A stretch of DNA of 64,000 nt from Bretschneidera sinensis (Eukaryota; Streptophyta; Magnoliopsida; Brassicales; Akaniaceae), in contig CM043705.1 of the NCBI GenBank assembly GCA_023935145.1, positions 88,570,084-88,634,083 on the forward strand, read 5' to 3'. A program made the position numbers and the translations under genes. Of this stretch, positions 13,092-23,871 are shown in pieces (within the stretch, counting starts at the first letter, position 1; every line of letters starts with the position of its first letter). The notes beneath the pieces are model-generated. The model was not told the origin of the DNA and did not search any database. It worked only from the letters and a program-made list of their open reading frames with translations.

Positions 13092-13180
13092 GAAAACCGG
13101 GGCTCAGCTGGTGGTACCTTCGTGTCCTCCAAATAGAAGACCTAGGTTCCATCTCCCTCCCAGCCAATGTATCAAAAAAG
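13092..13180 (+). mobile_element. tRNA-derived SINE, short
   Basis: A box-A-like motif (ggctcagctggtgg, about 13101-13115) is followed about 35 bases later by a box-B-like motif (ggttccatctcc, about 13145-13156), and the unit ends in tgtatcaaaaaa. That is the layout of a plant tRNA-derived SINE with internal RNA polymerase III promoter. It is only about 90 bp long, so the body is short or deleted. No confident target duplication was found. It lies just beyond the 3' end of the phosphoesterase coding region. Confidence 0.5.
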
Positions 13181-13341
13181 GGACTATAAGCACTTAAAAG
13201 CTAAGCCAACATCCAATCCGCAAACACATTGGGGTGTCAAAAGCATGTATCAACTCAAGAGTGGTAGGCATGATGTGAGAGCAATTCAAAGAAGATTAGT
13301 TCAAATCCTTATATAAGATGAGAATGAAATTATAAACAAAA

Positions 13342-16300
13342 CTAATTGCCATTGTTAAATAATATATGCTCCTCTACTAATTTGGTCCTATCTCCAATAA
13401 CTGCAACCCAGCTTTCTGCAATTTTACCAATTTTTCCATCCAAAATCTCAACTAAAGTAAATGCTCGAATCGTGCCCCCAGACTCTGTTGTGAAAGGCAA
13501 GGTTTCGTGATTCATGAAGCTTCTGCCTGCAGTTACTTGTTCATCAATTAATTTTTTAACCCTAGGAACGATGGCCCCATTCAGGTATATAGTGTTGTCA
13601 TCCCTACTCACAATCATTTTTCGGAGACCATTTCCATATGCCAGCTCTTTATGCATGTGACCAAATACGACCAGTGGGATACAGAATTTGGTAGTCTCTT
13701 TTAAGCAGGATATGGCTTGTGCTAGATCTGCAGCAGAAGATGCTCTTGTAATCATGGTGGGAGAAAGTACCATTCCATATTAACATAGACAGATAAATTT
13801 ATTGTAACAGGATATTGTTTGTCTCCTTTCCATATCTCATCAGGTTCATTAGGTTGCCAATCACAGCAAACCACCAACCACAATATAGCTACAATGCCAT
13901 ACCCAAAATAGACATATCCGAAGAATATTTTACCTGGATCACCATGGTCACCTCCTCCAAACACCCAATCTCTTCCACAGATGTCATTCAATTCAGAACC
14001 AAGGCCTGCAAAATGTAAGACAAATACTTAATTCCATAAATATTGAAAAAACTAGCCTTAAACAGATGAAATAAAGGTAAATTTTGCCAGCTAATTCACC
14101 TGTAGGTCCATTATGCGCAAGAAATACAATCAGATGATCTTCTGGTGTGCCCAATGCAGCTTTACAGATTCTCTTGGCACTAACATCCATATCTTGGACT
14201 CCATATCTAAAAGGATATTCCAATTTGGTTAAGTGTATTAACAACGATAGTAGCTACAAGAACAAGAGTCCAAATTCACATTTCACTATCTAATTGGCAT
14301 GGTACATTAGTTCACTAGTTAATCTATGATTTTATCCTAGTTGATTCCTGTCAAGGGGATTAAGTTGATACAGAATACTGGATATTAATAGTTCTAATAG
14401 TAATCACTTATAAAAAAAAAGTTCTAATAATAATCAATTTAGTGATTGCATTGTTGAGGAAAGAATAGAACATTTAAAAGATCAAGGAAAGGGAGATAAG
14501 AGCACGACTAACTTAATTTCTTCAAGGAAAACCAACATAAAAACCTAATGAGATGCCATTAACAACATGAAGAGAGCTAACACATTTCCCTTTCCTTTTC
14601 TTTTCCCTTTTTTAAAAAAAGGACACATGAAAGTTCTACAATGAAGGGTGCTTAAATTAACTCAAAGGATGCATAAACTGCAAAAAAAAAACAGATGCTC
14701 TGATTACAAAAAATTGCTATCAAGCAATCTAACCTTTGCACTAGAAGCCTTTTTCGAAACAACTTCTCTCCCCCACATGAAAATGGTCGTCCACCAACAA
14801 CACTGAGTTTTAATGTAGGAAAGTCCAAACGTCGATAACCTACATGCTTCTCGCCAAGACTGCTTGTTATGAAAAGTACTGTCATTGTCAAAGAATTACT
14901 TGACATATTTTTCAGACTGCAACATCAGTTATCTGTGCTGTACTGTGCTAAAGACATTAAGCTTCCTATTTCTTCTTGTTGAGTAATGGAAGAAAAAAGA
15001 CTGGTACAACAGGTGAACATGAACAACTATCGTATCATGTTTTACATTTTACTTGATATTTGGTAATCATACCACCGCTAAAAGAATTATTTTTACATTG
15101 GTGAGAAATTTCACCGTCAAAGTAAAAGCCACTTCTAGAATTATGTTAAAGCCAAAATACTATCTGATATTGAACATCCAGGTTGTCGTGGCAGAATTCG
15201 AAGGGAGTTTAAAGATGAACCAGATGTAACTAATTTTTAATTTTTTTACTTCAAATGAAAATAACAAATAATAGATAGCAGAATCGGATGATAGCTTTCA
15301 ATGACCTCTTCTCTTTTCCCTAATCTACTTACGGTGGTCCTATTTTCCTTCCACATTGATAGGATTTTTGTATTAGGCAGTCCTATCTTTCCAACAGATT
15401 CTATCATTCATTACCGATCCAAGTGGTACAATGTGAATAAAAAAAGGACAGAATTGAACTTTCCAAATACAAATTAATGGCATTATTTGGAAGAGATTTA
15501 AGCTAGCTTAAATCAGCTGGCTTAAATCAATTACCTTAAATCTCTTCCCAAACATTGCCATTATCTTGCATGTGGAAAGGTGTAATGGTATAAATTGTGT
15601 GCGTGTGCGTGTATGCGTGTGTGCAAGCATGTTCCGACAATGCTAACTATGATATTGCAATCATATATGAAAAGAGATACTATAATATTAAGATATAGAA
15701 AGCACAAGAGTTAAAATAAGCTCACTATTCCAGCTGTAGTTGAACACCATCCTTTCCCCTGAAAATTTACATCCAGTGAGAATGATTAGAAATCATAACT
15801 TCTTCTTTATAAAGCTTGCTACATTCAACATATATGACAGTTGACATATACACACAAAAAGATACAAGCACACAGAGAGATATAGTTGAAATCATCACAT
15901 TTGGTTAAAAGGAATTGCAACAACATGCAACTAAATTGTAAATAAGTGCTACAGATTTAAGAAGGAAAGGATGAACGATTCAAGACCTGTCAATCATACG
16001 AATTATAAAAAGAAAGAAAATAAGATACGATATACCCAGGTTCACCCAAAAATAGAGTTATATCCTGTCAAAAGTTTCACTATTATCAATCTCACAAATC
16101 TCTCGTTACAATGTACGCTCAGTACACAGAGAGTATTTATAAGCAAGACACACTAATCAAGGTTTCCACCATGTTGCAAAATCAAGTCTATTCATGACCT
16201 TATGCCCAAACCATCAAGCAAAAAACCAGACCCAAAACATGTACAGGACCTGAAATTTTCAGGGGCACTGCCCCCTAACTCCGCCCGCTCATCGAAGGGC

Positions 16301-19300
16301 GAGACCGTGGTCGTCGGGGGTTCTACAGATCTGGACCCGTGAAGTATGCACCAACTCTAACAAAGGAAGGTCTACTTATGATCACTGAATATCCTGATAG
16401 AGTCGATCTACCAACAAGGAGCATTATTAAACTGTGGGTGCGAAATCTGAACTTACTTTCCATGAAACTGTTGAGTATCCCAGGCATCATGATTTCCCAA
16501 TATAACTGCTTTAGCAAATTTAAGATCTGCAACATTTCGAACTAGTTCAACATTTTCATTACCAAAATCACCTGAACAAGGCCCACGGATAGCAAAGAGA
16601 GAAAGTCAGTCTGACAAAGCAAAACAAGAGACAGATATAGTTACTGGTTAGATTGGAAAAAACAAAAATCTAAACAGCTATGTTGCCCAAGCTTCATGAT
16701 ACAGGCATCAACACAGACTAGGAGTTTGAAGTTTATCTGGTTTTTTTGAAATACATCAAAATATCAGGAGTGTGTTAGAGAAGCTAAAGAAAGAGAAAGA
16801 AATAATGTTGACGTTAAGTTGCTACTTTGCTCAGTAATTAGAATAGTCAAAAACACAGTGAAGGTGCCAGAAATAAGTTAAATGCAGGACATCCAATGAC
16901 ATCAAGTAGATAAACAGTGAAGGAGAAGAAAACCTGCCTGTAAACAGCACCAAGTCTGGCTGCATTTCCAGATAATCAAAATGTTAGATTGGTAGGGGAA
17001 ATTTATTTGCAAAATTGTGACAGGAAAAGTTGATGTAAAGATACAAAAAGAAATGGAAAAGAACTTTCATTCACATCCAAATTAGACACAAGAACAATTG
17101 ACCAACTATAAATAAAAGTGGAAGTGTCCACTAAGCTACACTTACTTTTAAGACGGCACCAACATATATAAAGCAAGAAAATTTAAGGTTCAGAAAATAA
17201 TCTCCCACTCTCTTGTTAGAGTTAGTGCATACTTCACGGGTCTAGATCTGTAGAACCCCCGACTATCACGGGTCCCGCTCCCCGGTGAGCGAGCGGGGGT
17301 TAGGGAGCAGCACCCTCGAAAATTTCAGGGCACGTATATGTTTTGAGTATGTTTTTTTGCTTTACGGTTTGGGCTTAGGTCCATGAATAGCCGTGGTTTT
17401 GCAACAGGGCGGAAACCCTAATTAGGGCATCTTAAATTGCTTATAAATAATCTCTATGTACTGAGCGCACATTATAACGAAAGATTTGTGAAGTTGATTA
17501 TAGTGAAGCTTCTGGTAGAACATAGCCTTATTCTGGAGTGAACCTAGGTATATCGTGTCTTATTTTCTTTCTTTATTATTCGTGTGATTGACAGATCTCG
17601 AATCGTTCATCCCCCAGTCTCTCTCTCTGTGCAATAAGAAAAGACATTTTTCTTTTCTCCGGTTGAAATGGGGAATAAAACATTAATAAGGAAGGGGGCA
17701 AATGGGGATAAAACATTTCTCATAGAATTTTCTGTATTAGAAGGATGAAATTTTTTCCTTTGAATAAGCCTTCATTTGAATATTAGAGAAAGTGGGAAAG
17801 AAGAGAAAAATTGTCGAGTCTATGGGTTCATTCTTCAACATTTATACAATCATCCTTCTCTCCCCCTCTCCCCCTCCAACACCCAAACTAAATAAATTGA
17901 AGATTCATTTTCACCCCAAACTTCATATTTTATGGATTCACTTTCATTTTCTTTTTTTCATTTACTGCTATTCAGTTTTTTTCCTCCTTTTGTTGCGAAC
18001 AACAAACTCTTCTTTCCATAAATGAAAATTCAGCAGTTTAGACTTTAGAGCAGAACAGAGCCAACCTTTGTGTGTACTTGTCCATACAAAAACAGTTCTA
18101 GCTCGAAAGGAATAACAAATCTCAATTCAAGCTTGAGTTAAGCGTCAACACACCCATCATCACATTTTGTGTTCCCAGTAGGGATTCTAAAGGAGGAATT
18201 TGAACGGGCTTTGGGAAGAGTGCTCCGCCTGTTTTTTTTAACTAAGTACAAGTTGTAAAACCACTTGTCTTTACATACATCAAGGGTTGTTTATGTTGTT
18301 GGGAATATTCACATATGAGTAAAGAGATGTGGAAAATAATCCCACATAGAGAAAAAACTAGATAAGTGAATGGCATATCTATGGTGGTGGAACCAGAACC
18401 CATTAGATTAAGCTTTTGGGTTCATATGGTCTCCTACATCATTTATTGGACCAAGCAAAGATGAAGTCTGTGCGGTTAACTACGAGATGCTTGCGATGGT
18501 ACTCGCACGATGAAGTCTGTGTGGTTCGCAAGGTAGAGTCTATGGAGCTCGTTGTTGAGAGTCAGTGTATGGTTCTGTGACTCCGATAGGAGAACGGGTG
18601 ACTTTCCAAGGGTGTCTGTTGGACTATGGTGCGAGTTTGGAGTTGGTATAAGCATGATGGTGAGTGGTTCTGTGACTCCGATAGAAGAACGGGTGACTTT
18701 CCAAGGGTGTCTGTTGGACTATGGTGCGAGTTTGGAGTTGGTATAAGCATGATGGTGAGGGGGAGCAATGGACTCACACGTGAGGGAGAGATTGTTGGGA
18801 ATATTCACACGTGAGTAAAGAGATATGAAAAATCAATCTCACATGGAGAAAAAACTAGATAAGTAAATGACATATATATGGTGGTGGAACCAAAATCCAT
18901 TAGTTTAAGCTTTTGGTTCATATCGTCCCCTACATCGTACATTGGGCTTTTGCTCGGTAGACTCTCCGGGCCCAAGTTTATACCAAACTTATGTCATCAT
19001 GCCTAACATATGCTGAACATAATTTACTGTTTTTTTGGACAGTGAAAGAGAGTGATTTGATGTGTAATTAAGCATAAAAGGCATTCATTTTGTGTAATTA
19101 AGCATCAAAGTCCTTGTCTTCTGCAAATCAGACTAAGGCTTTACAATCCATTAGCTACTTAGCAAAATTAAATATGCAAAATATCTGTTATTTTAACACT
19201 TAACTCTTCAAACCCAAATAATCAAAATATACATAAAAAATAACAGTAATAAACAATAAATGGGAACCTAAAAGAAAAGGTTTATATTATAAAAAGTAAA

Positions 19301-19531
19301 AAAAAAAAAAATGAAGCCAAAAGTACCTGCAATAATTGAAGTGCCTTTGTATCTTCTTCTAGATTCCAATCATCATGCTTCGAATAAATAAATAACCACA
19401 AAAAATCATCAAGCAAAATAAAAACAGAAAGACAAAACAAATTGCACACTGATATAACCTAGAGGGAGAAAGGAAAGAGAGAAGCTTACGACATCTCCGA
19501 CAACAGCGATTCGGACAACAGAGGACGCCAT
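13342..19531 (-). CDS. Calcineurin-like metallophosphoesterase (TIGR04168-like, plant/cyanobacterial type)
   Basis: Nine coding exons on the minus strand: 19490-19531, 19327-19377, 16938-16959, 16457-16571, 15726-15758, 14734-14859, 14100-14206, 13934-14005 and 13342-13727, giving 317 residues. All metal-binding motifs of the fold are present: D13-x-H15 (split by intron 1), G39-D40 (LVLFTGDFG), GNHD at 64-67, H161 in LAHNGPTG, and GHMH at 212-215. The substrate of the plant protein is unknown to me. Intron 3 begins with GC rather than GT (ttacag|gcaggt); the join keeps LFTGDFG intact. Introns 2 and 4 hold an LTR element and two solo LTRs. An in-frame upstream ATG at 19672 would add 47 residues; I chose 19531 because homologues align from there. 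Exon 6 has a second acceptor 57 nt upstream, also in frame. Confidence 0.9.
14390..14436 (+). mobile_element. Tail-only LINE-like insertion with 17-bp target duplication
   Basis: agttctaatagtaatca at 14390-14406 recurs with one mismatch at 14420-14436. The 13 bases between are cttat plus an A run, the same ending as the truncated LINE at 52330-52792 (acttataaaaaa). It lies in intron 6 of the phosphoesterase gene. It is best read as a LINE insertion reduced to its 3' tail. Confidence 0.7.
15475..15563. repeat. 89-bp hairpin MITE-like element
   Basis: The left end taatggcattatttgg and the right end ccaaacattgccatta are near-perfect inverse complements, and the inverted match continues inward through agagatttaag/cttaaatctct. 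The element is almost all stem with a short centre. It sits in intron 5 of the phosphoesterase gene. A similar left end occurs at 51223, indicating a family. Confidence 0.7.
15972..16362 (-). mobile_element. Solo LTR (retrotransposon), minus orientation, with 5-bp target duplication
   Basis: Read on the minus strand the unit starts TGTTAGAGTT and ends GTTCA (5'-TG...CA-3'), 391 bp. It is flanked by AAGGA on both sides (15967-15971 and 16363-16367), a 5-bp target site duplication. A TATAAATA box lies internally. No internal retrotransposon sequence is attached, so it is a solo LTR left by LTR-LTR recombination. It sits in intron 4 of the phosphoesterase gene, in the same direction as the gene. 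Confidence 0.85.
17214..17609 (+). mobile_element. Solo LTR of the same family, plus orientation
   Basis: This 396-bp unit is similar along its whole length to the inverse complement of 15972-16362 (roughly four bases in five, by eye), from TGTTAGAGTT to GTTCA, including the internal TTATAAATAA box. Flanks are tctct and tcccc, which do not form a convincing target duplication. It may therefore be an older insertion or a rearranged one. It lies in intron 2 of the phosphoesterase gene and points against it. Confidence 0.8.
18297..19008 (+). mobile_element. Short non-autonomous LTR element, internally deleted
   Basis: Direct repeats of about 155 bp start TGTTGGGAATATTCACA at 18297 and TGTTGGGAATATTCACAC at 18793. 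The right repeat continues to CCTAACA at 19008, so a 216-bp LTR with TGTT...AACA ends is likely and the left one has lost its 3' part and the primer-binding site. Flanks are tatgt (18292-18296) and tatgc (19009-19013), four of five bases alike. The interior codes for nothing recognisable and carries a 95-bp tandem duplication. It lies in intron 2 of the phosphoesterase gene. Confidence 0.65.
18571..18759. repeat. Two-copy 95-bp tandem repeat
   Basis: Positions 18571-18665 and 18666-18759 are almost identical (one clear difference, gatagg versus gataga). The near identity implies a recent duplication inside the LTR element. It produces a repeated ORF on both strands that is not a real protein. 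Confidence 0.9.
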
Positions 19532-20300
19532 GGAAGAACGAGTGCTGATGTTGGGTCTGACTTCGAACTTGAACGAACAGGAGAGATAATAGAATGCGCG
19601 TGTATCAACGCGCTCACCATCGCGTTCTCCGTGTTTCGCGCGCACATGCGACCCCTGTGTGGAGCGAGACATGTGACAAAAGTTGGTTAGTCAGAGAAGC
19701 TTTCTAGAAGTGGTGCGGCGTCGTTTCTTTCAGGATAAAAATGGAATAAAAAAAGACCGTTTTCTATTTTCAGAAAAAAAAGAACTCATAAGTTATTTTT
19801 ATTTGGGTTAATTACTAACTAAAAGATATATTCGTAGTATTAAAAATGATTGTTTATTGACCAAAGTTTGTTAATAACATTACAAAAACGTGTTTTTTTA
19901 TTAAACCCATTAATCAAATATAAAAATTTTAACCATCGTTATAAAAAATTTTGAAAACTCTTTAATACCCTCATATGAAACTCATATGATCAATACCGTT
20001 CATCAGTCAAGTATGCTAATTTTGATGTAATTCATCTTCTTGGATATCCTACTTGTTTTCCGGTGCTAGTAAATCTATAGATAGATTCATTAGAACCCAT
20101 CTTCCATTTGGATAGCTATCGTGGGATTTTTCAGACCAGAGAACAGAGTCAATGCCATAATGTTCTACTCTTATTTCCTCTTTTTTATTTGGACCTATCT
20201 ATGCTTACATGGTCCCTTAGAGCTAGTTGAAAAGACACAAAAGCTGACTTTAAAAAATTTCAACAAGATTTATCACAAAAAACCTAACTCGTCTTTTTCT
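19532..20300. other. Upstream region between the phosphoesterase and chitinase genes
   Basis: Divergent promoters share this stretch of under 800 bp. Positions 19532-19740 are GC-richer and form the phosphoesterase leader or promoter, including the in-frame ATG at 19672. The remainder is AT-rich chitinase upstream DNA. Confidence 0.5.
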
Positions 20301-20305
20301 TTACT

Positions 20306-20314
20306 TTATATATT
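20306..20314 (+). promoter_or_regulatory. Likely TATA box of the chitinase gene
   Basis: ttatatatt stands about 75-80 bases before the chitinase ATG at 20387, in AT-rich upstream DNA. The spacing leaves room for a short leader. Confidence 0.5.
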
Positions 20315-20386
20315 GTCCTTGATCCAATCTTTAAGTAGCTTCTCATTGCTGTCAAGTAACAAACATATTTACCAATATTCCCTTCA

Positions 20387-21858
20387 ATGGCCTCAAAGTT
20401 CCTCGCAATAACTTTTTCCACTCTCCTTTTGGTTCTTCAACTCCACTTCTCTTCTGCACAAAGTGTTGTCAAAGCTGCTTACTGGTTTCCTGCCAGTGGA
20501 TTTGCAGCTTCTGACATTAATTCCACACTTTTCACTCACCTATTTTGCGCGTTTGCTGATCTCGATTCCCAAACAAATGAAGTTACCATTTCATCTTCCA
20601 ACCAGGCCTCCTTTTCAACCTTTACACAGACAGTTCAACAGAAGAATCCTTCAGTGAAAACACTTTTATCAATAGGTGGAGGAGGTTCCAGTGTTGCAGC
20701 TTTTGCTTCAATGGCAAGCCAAGCAAGCACCCGAAAATCATTTATCGATTCCTCTATAACGTTAGCAAGGTCTAATGGATTCAATGGCCTGGACCTTGAT
20801 TGGGAATACCCATCAGATTCTACACAAATGTCCAATTTTGGTGCACTTGTTACCGAGTGGCGTGCTGCTGTGACTAATGAGTCGAAAAATTCAGGCAAGA
20901 CAGCATTGCTTTTATCTGCAGCAGTTTTTTACTCATCAAAATATTACTCGGTGTCAGTGATTTACCCCATTCAAGCTATAGCAAACAGCCTTGATTGGAT
21001 CAATGTAATGGCTTATGATTTCTATGGCCCTGGTTGGTCTAATGTTACTGGGCCTCCTGCCGCATTATACAATCCTGGGAATACACCTAGTGGGGATACA
21101 GGGATCAAAGCATGGATTCAGTCTGGTTTGAATTCTACGAAAATTGTGCTCGGATTTCCATTTTATGGTTATGCCTGGCGTCTCACAAATTCGAACAATC
21201 ATGGTTTTTTTGCACCAACTAGTGGGTCTGCAATGTCAGCAGATGGGTCTATAGGTTACAAGCAGATCCTGCAATATATAAGACAAAACAGTGCCACAAA
21301 AGTTTTCAATGCCACTGTTGTTTCAGATTATTGTTATCAAGGAACAACATGGATCGGATACGATGACACAGAGAGTATTTCCAATAAGGTTTCATATGCA
21401 AAAGGAAAAGGATTGCTTGGTTACTTTGCTTGGCATGTTGGAGTTGACAACAATTGGACCCTTTCTACTACAGGTCAGAATAAATTCATCTGCTCCAACT
21501 TTTCCTAACTTGTCAATATATGCAGGGTTGGATCTTGATAGCCTTTATTAAAGCATTTTCTCCTAGTCTGAATACGAAAATTGTAATTTATTAGCCTTGT
21601 TGATACCTGGAAAAATTAATTCTTTCCTATCATGGTAACTCCATAATTTAGAATAACTTGGAATTTCTTCTGTGACTGATGCGCCCCTTCTTAGCCCTCA
21701 TTAGACTGTGATCCATTTTTAACTGTGAACAGAAATATTATGATTGCAGCCCAAGAGACTGAAACTAGAAATTAATGGCATTGTTTAATTTCTAATTTTC
21801 TCTAATGTTTATTTTTTTTTTCACTTGTCTGGCAGCATTTCGTGCATGGGGAGCATAG
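20387..21858 (+). CDS. Class V chitinase (GH18), secreted
   Basis: Two exons, 20387-21473 and 21836-21858, GT-AG, joined in frame to give 369 residues; the tiny second exon encodes the conserved tail AFRAWGA. Residues 1-25 form a signal peptide (MASKFLAITF... to SSAQ), so the enzyme is secreted or vacuolar. It is a glycoside hydrolase family 18 TIM barrel that cuts beta-1,4-GlcNAc chains of chitin by the substrate-assisted mechanism. Visible motifs are LLSIGGGGS (93-101), the catalytic GLDLDWEYP with Glu140 and Asp138, INVMAYDFYGP, and GYFAWHVG near the end. Length and single late intron fit plant class V. N-glycosylation sequons occur (NST, NES, NVT, NAT). A broken tandem copy lies 0.75 kb downstream. 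The role is probably defence; expression cannot be read from sequence. Confidence 0.93.
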
Positions 21859-22528
21859 ACACTCATGGCTGGAAGGAAAATGGAGAAAAATAAAGATTAT
21901 AAGAGAAGACGGTATCTAACATATATATAGGTTTGATGTTTGTAATAAGGCAAATAAGTTTGCAAACTGAAAAATCCTCTCTTTATTAAATAAATAAATA
22001 AGACAAATGTCCTAATAAATAAAATAGCTGAGAAATTTGGGGACTTTTAAAATCCAAGCAATCAACTTTAATTACAGCAATTTTATGCTCACATGCCTGC
22101 AAATTATGCTTTCGTGAGAGTTTGATGAAGCTTTAATTTCTCCATAACGATGTCACAGATGCCTTGTTTGAAACATCTCAAAGTTCATATATATCTTATA
22201 AACAGTTGCAGGAGCTGATAATCAACGCACGAAACTTGGTTGGTTGAACAGACAAAAAAAGAAAAGAAGAAAATCAGCCTTATTTATAATTTTAGCCTAA
22301 CTTTCATGATGGTAACACCTTGCCTAATCTCAAATTCCTGATAAACTTTCTAGATAGTCCAATCAAAATCTATCAAACCTTTTTCGTTCTGTTTACTTGG
22401 GAAGATTGCACACGCAAACGAATTTCGACAGAATATGCCTTCAAGTGTAAAGTCAAAACGCCATGTATGAAGGGTATTCAAGAAATCTTGTCTGCTTACA
22501 TAAAATTGATAGAAACTCATCAACCAAT

Positions 22529-22541
22529 ATATATATATTTA
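22529..22541 (+). promoter_or_regulatory. Likely TATA box of the broken chitinase copy
   Basis: atatatatattta lies about 75-85 bases before the ATG at 22615, the same spacing as in the intact copy. The promoter seems to have been duplicated along with the gene. Confidence 0.4.
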
Positions 22542-22614
22542 AGTTGTTCAAGTTCCATGCAATCTGTCATATCAACCAATATATGCTTTAATTTTTTTTT
22601 TCCTTTCTCTTTAA

Positions 22615-23871
22615 TGGCTATCAAAATCCTTCCCTTCTTCTTTTCCACCCTCCTCCTCCTCCTTCAATTCCACTTCTCTGCTGCTCAAAATGTTTGTTAG
22701 AGCTGTTTATTGGTTCCCTGGGAGTGAATTCCCAGTTTCAGACATAGATTCAACCCTTTTCACTCATCTTTTCTGTGCATTTGCTGATCTCGATTCCCAA
22801 ACAAACCAAGTTACCATTTCAGCTGCAAACCAAGCTCAGTTCTCTACCTTCACACGAACCGTCCAACAAAAGAATCCTTCAATCAAAACCCTTTTATCAA
22901 TAAGTGGAGGAGAAGCAGATGAGGCAGTTTTTGCTTCAATGGCGAATCAAGCAAGCACCCGAAAATCATTTATCGAATCCTCGATAAATCTAGCAAGGTC
23001 TTATGGATTTCATGGCCTTGACCTGGATTGGGAGTATCCTTCCACTGTAACTCAAATGACCAACTTGGGTTTGCTTCTTAATGAGTGGAAAGCTGCTGTT
23101 TCCAATGAATCTTCAATCACTGGAAACACACCATTGCTTCTATCTGCAGCAGTTTTCTGATCAGCAGATTATTACACATTGGATTACCCGTTTCAGGCAA
23201 TAAGAAACAGCTTGGATTGGATTAATGTGATGGCTTATGACTTTAATGGTCCTACGTGGTCTGATACTAATGTAACAGAACCATCCGCGGCATTATACAA
23301 CCCTGGAAGCCAAGTTAGTGGGGATTATGGGATCAAAACTTGGATTCAGGCTGCAGGCATTCCTTCGAGTAAATTAGTACTTGGCTTGCCTTTTTATGGG
23401 TATGCTTGGCAGCTTGTAAATCCAAACAATCATGGTTTTTTCGCGCCTGCTAGAGGACCAGCTATATCAAAAGATGGGGATGTAGGTTATGGTCAGATCA
23501 AGGATTTTATATCCCAAAACGGTGCTACAACAGTTTTTAATGCAACTTTTGTTTCAAATTATTGCTATTCTGGGACAACATGGATCGGTTATGATGATAC
23601 ACAGAGTATTTCCACTAAGGTTAAATATGCTAAGGAAAATGGATTGCTTGGTTACTTTGCTTGGCATGTTGGTGCAGATGATAATTGGACTCTTTCTCAA
23701 GAAGGTACTTAATAAATTACTAGTAAATTTGCTAAATTAAAGCGCGATCTCTTAAATTTTCAGCCTCAATCCATTTATAGGTATTTAACTTGTTTATTAG
23801 TGCCTTGAATTCTTTATTTCTAATGCATAATTTTGATTATTGACACAGCTTCTCGAGCATGGGGAGCCTAA
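22615..23871 (+). pseudogene. Class V chitinase (GH18) pseudogene, tandem copy
   Basis: The copy keeps the whole layout of the upstream gene: signal peptide (22615-22686, MAIKILPFFF...SAAQ), GH18 barrel, one late intron (23705-23848, GT-AG) and tail ASRAWGA ending 23871. Two lesions break it. An extra base at about 22692-22696, just after the signal peptide, puts the mature domain out of frame and leads to TAG at 22698. An in-frame TGA at 23158-23160 follows SAAVF where the intact copy has Tyr. Catalytic Glu (GLDLDWEYP) is retained and the rest is open, so decay is recent. Translation from the internal ATG at 22690 would give only the first half, without a signal peptide. A sequencing error could explain one lesion but hardly both. 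Confidence 0.88.

Noticed and set aside
17214..17609. Classing the two LTRs as the arms of one foldback transposon that captured host exons
   Set aside because: Each unit has its own TG...CA ends and the left one has its own 5-bp duplication, which fits two independent solo LTRs better.
18552..18814. Overlapping ORFs on both strands with internal repeats
   Set aside because: They are produced by the 95-bp tandem duplication inside an LTR element and have no protein similarity.
20121..20411. 96-codon plus-strand ORF overlapping the chitinase start
   Set aside because: It lies in the AT-rich promoter and leader and is out of frame with the GH18 gene; composition is low-complexity.
20770..20830. 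Missing first Asp in the chitinase DGxDxDxE motif (Asn in the intact copy, His in the broken one)
   Set aside because: The catalytic Glu and the two key Asp residues are retained, and I believe this position varies among plant class V chitinases, so it is not evidence of inactivity.
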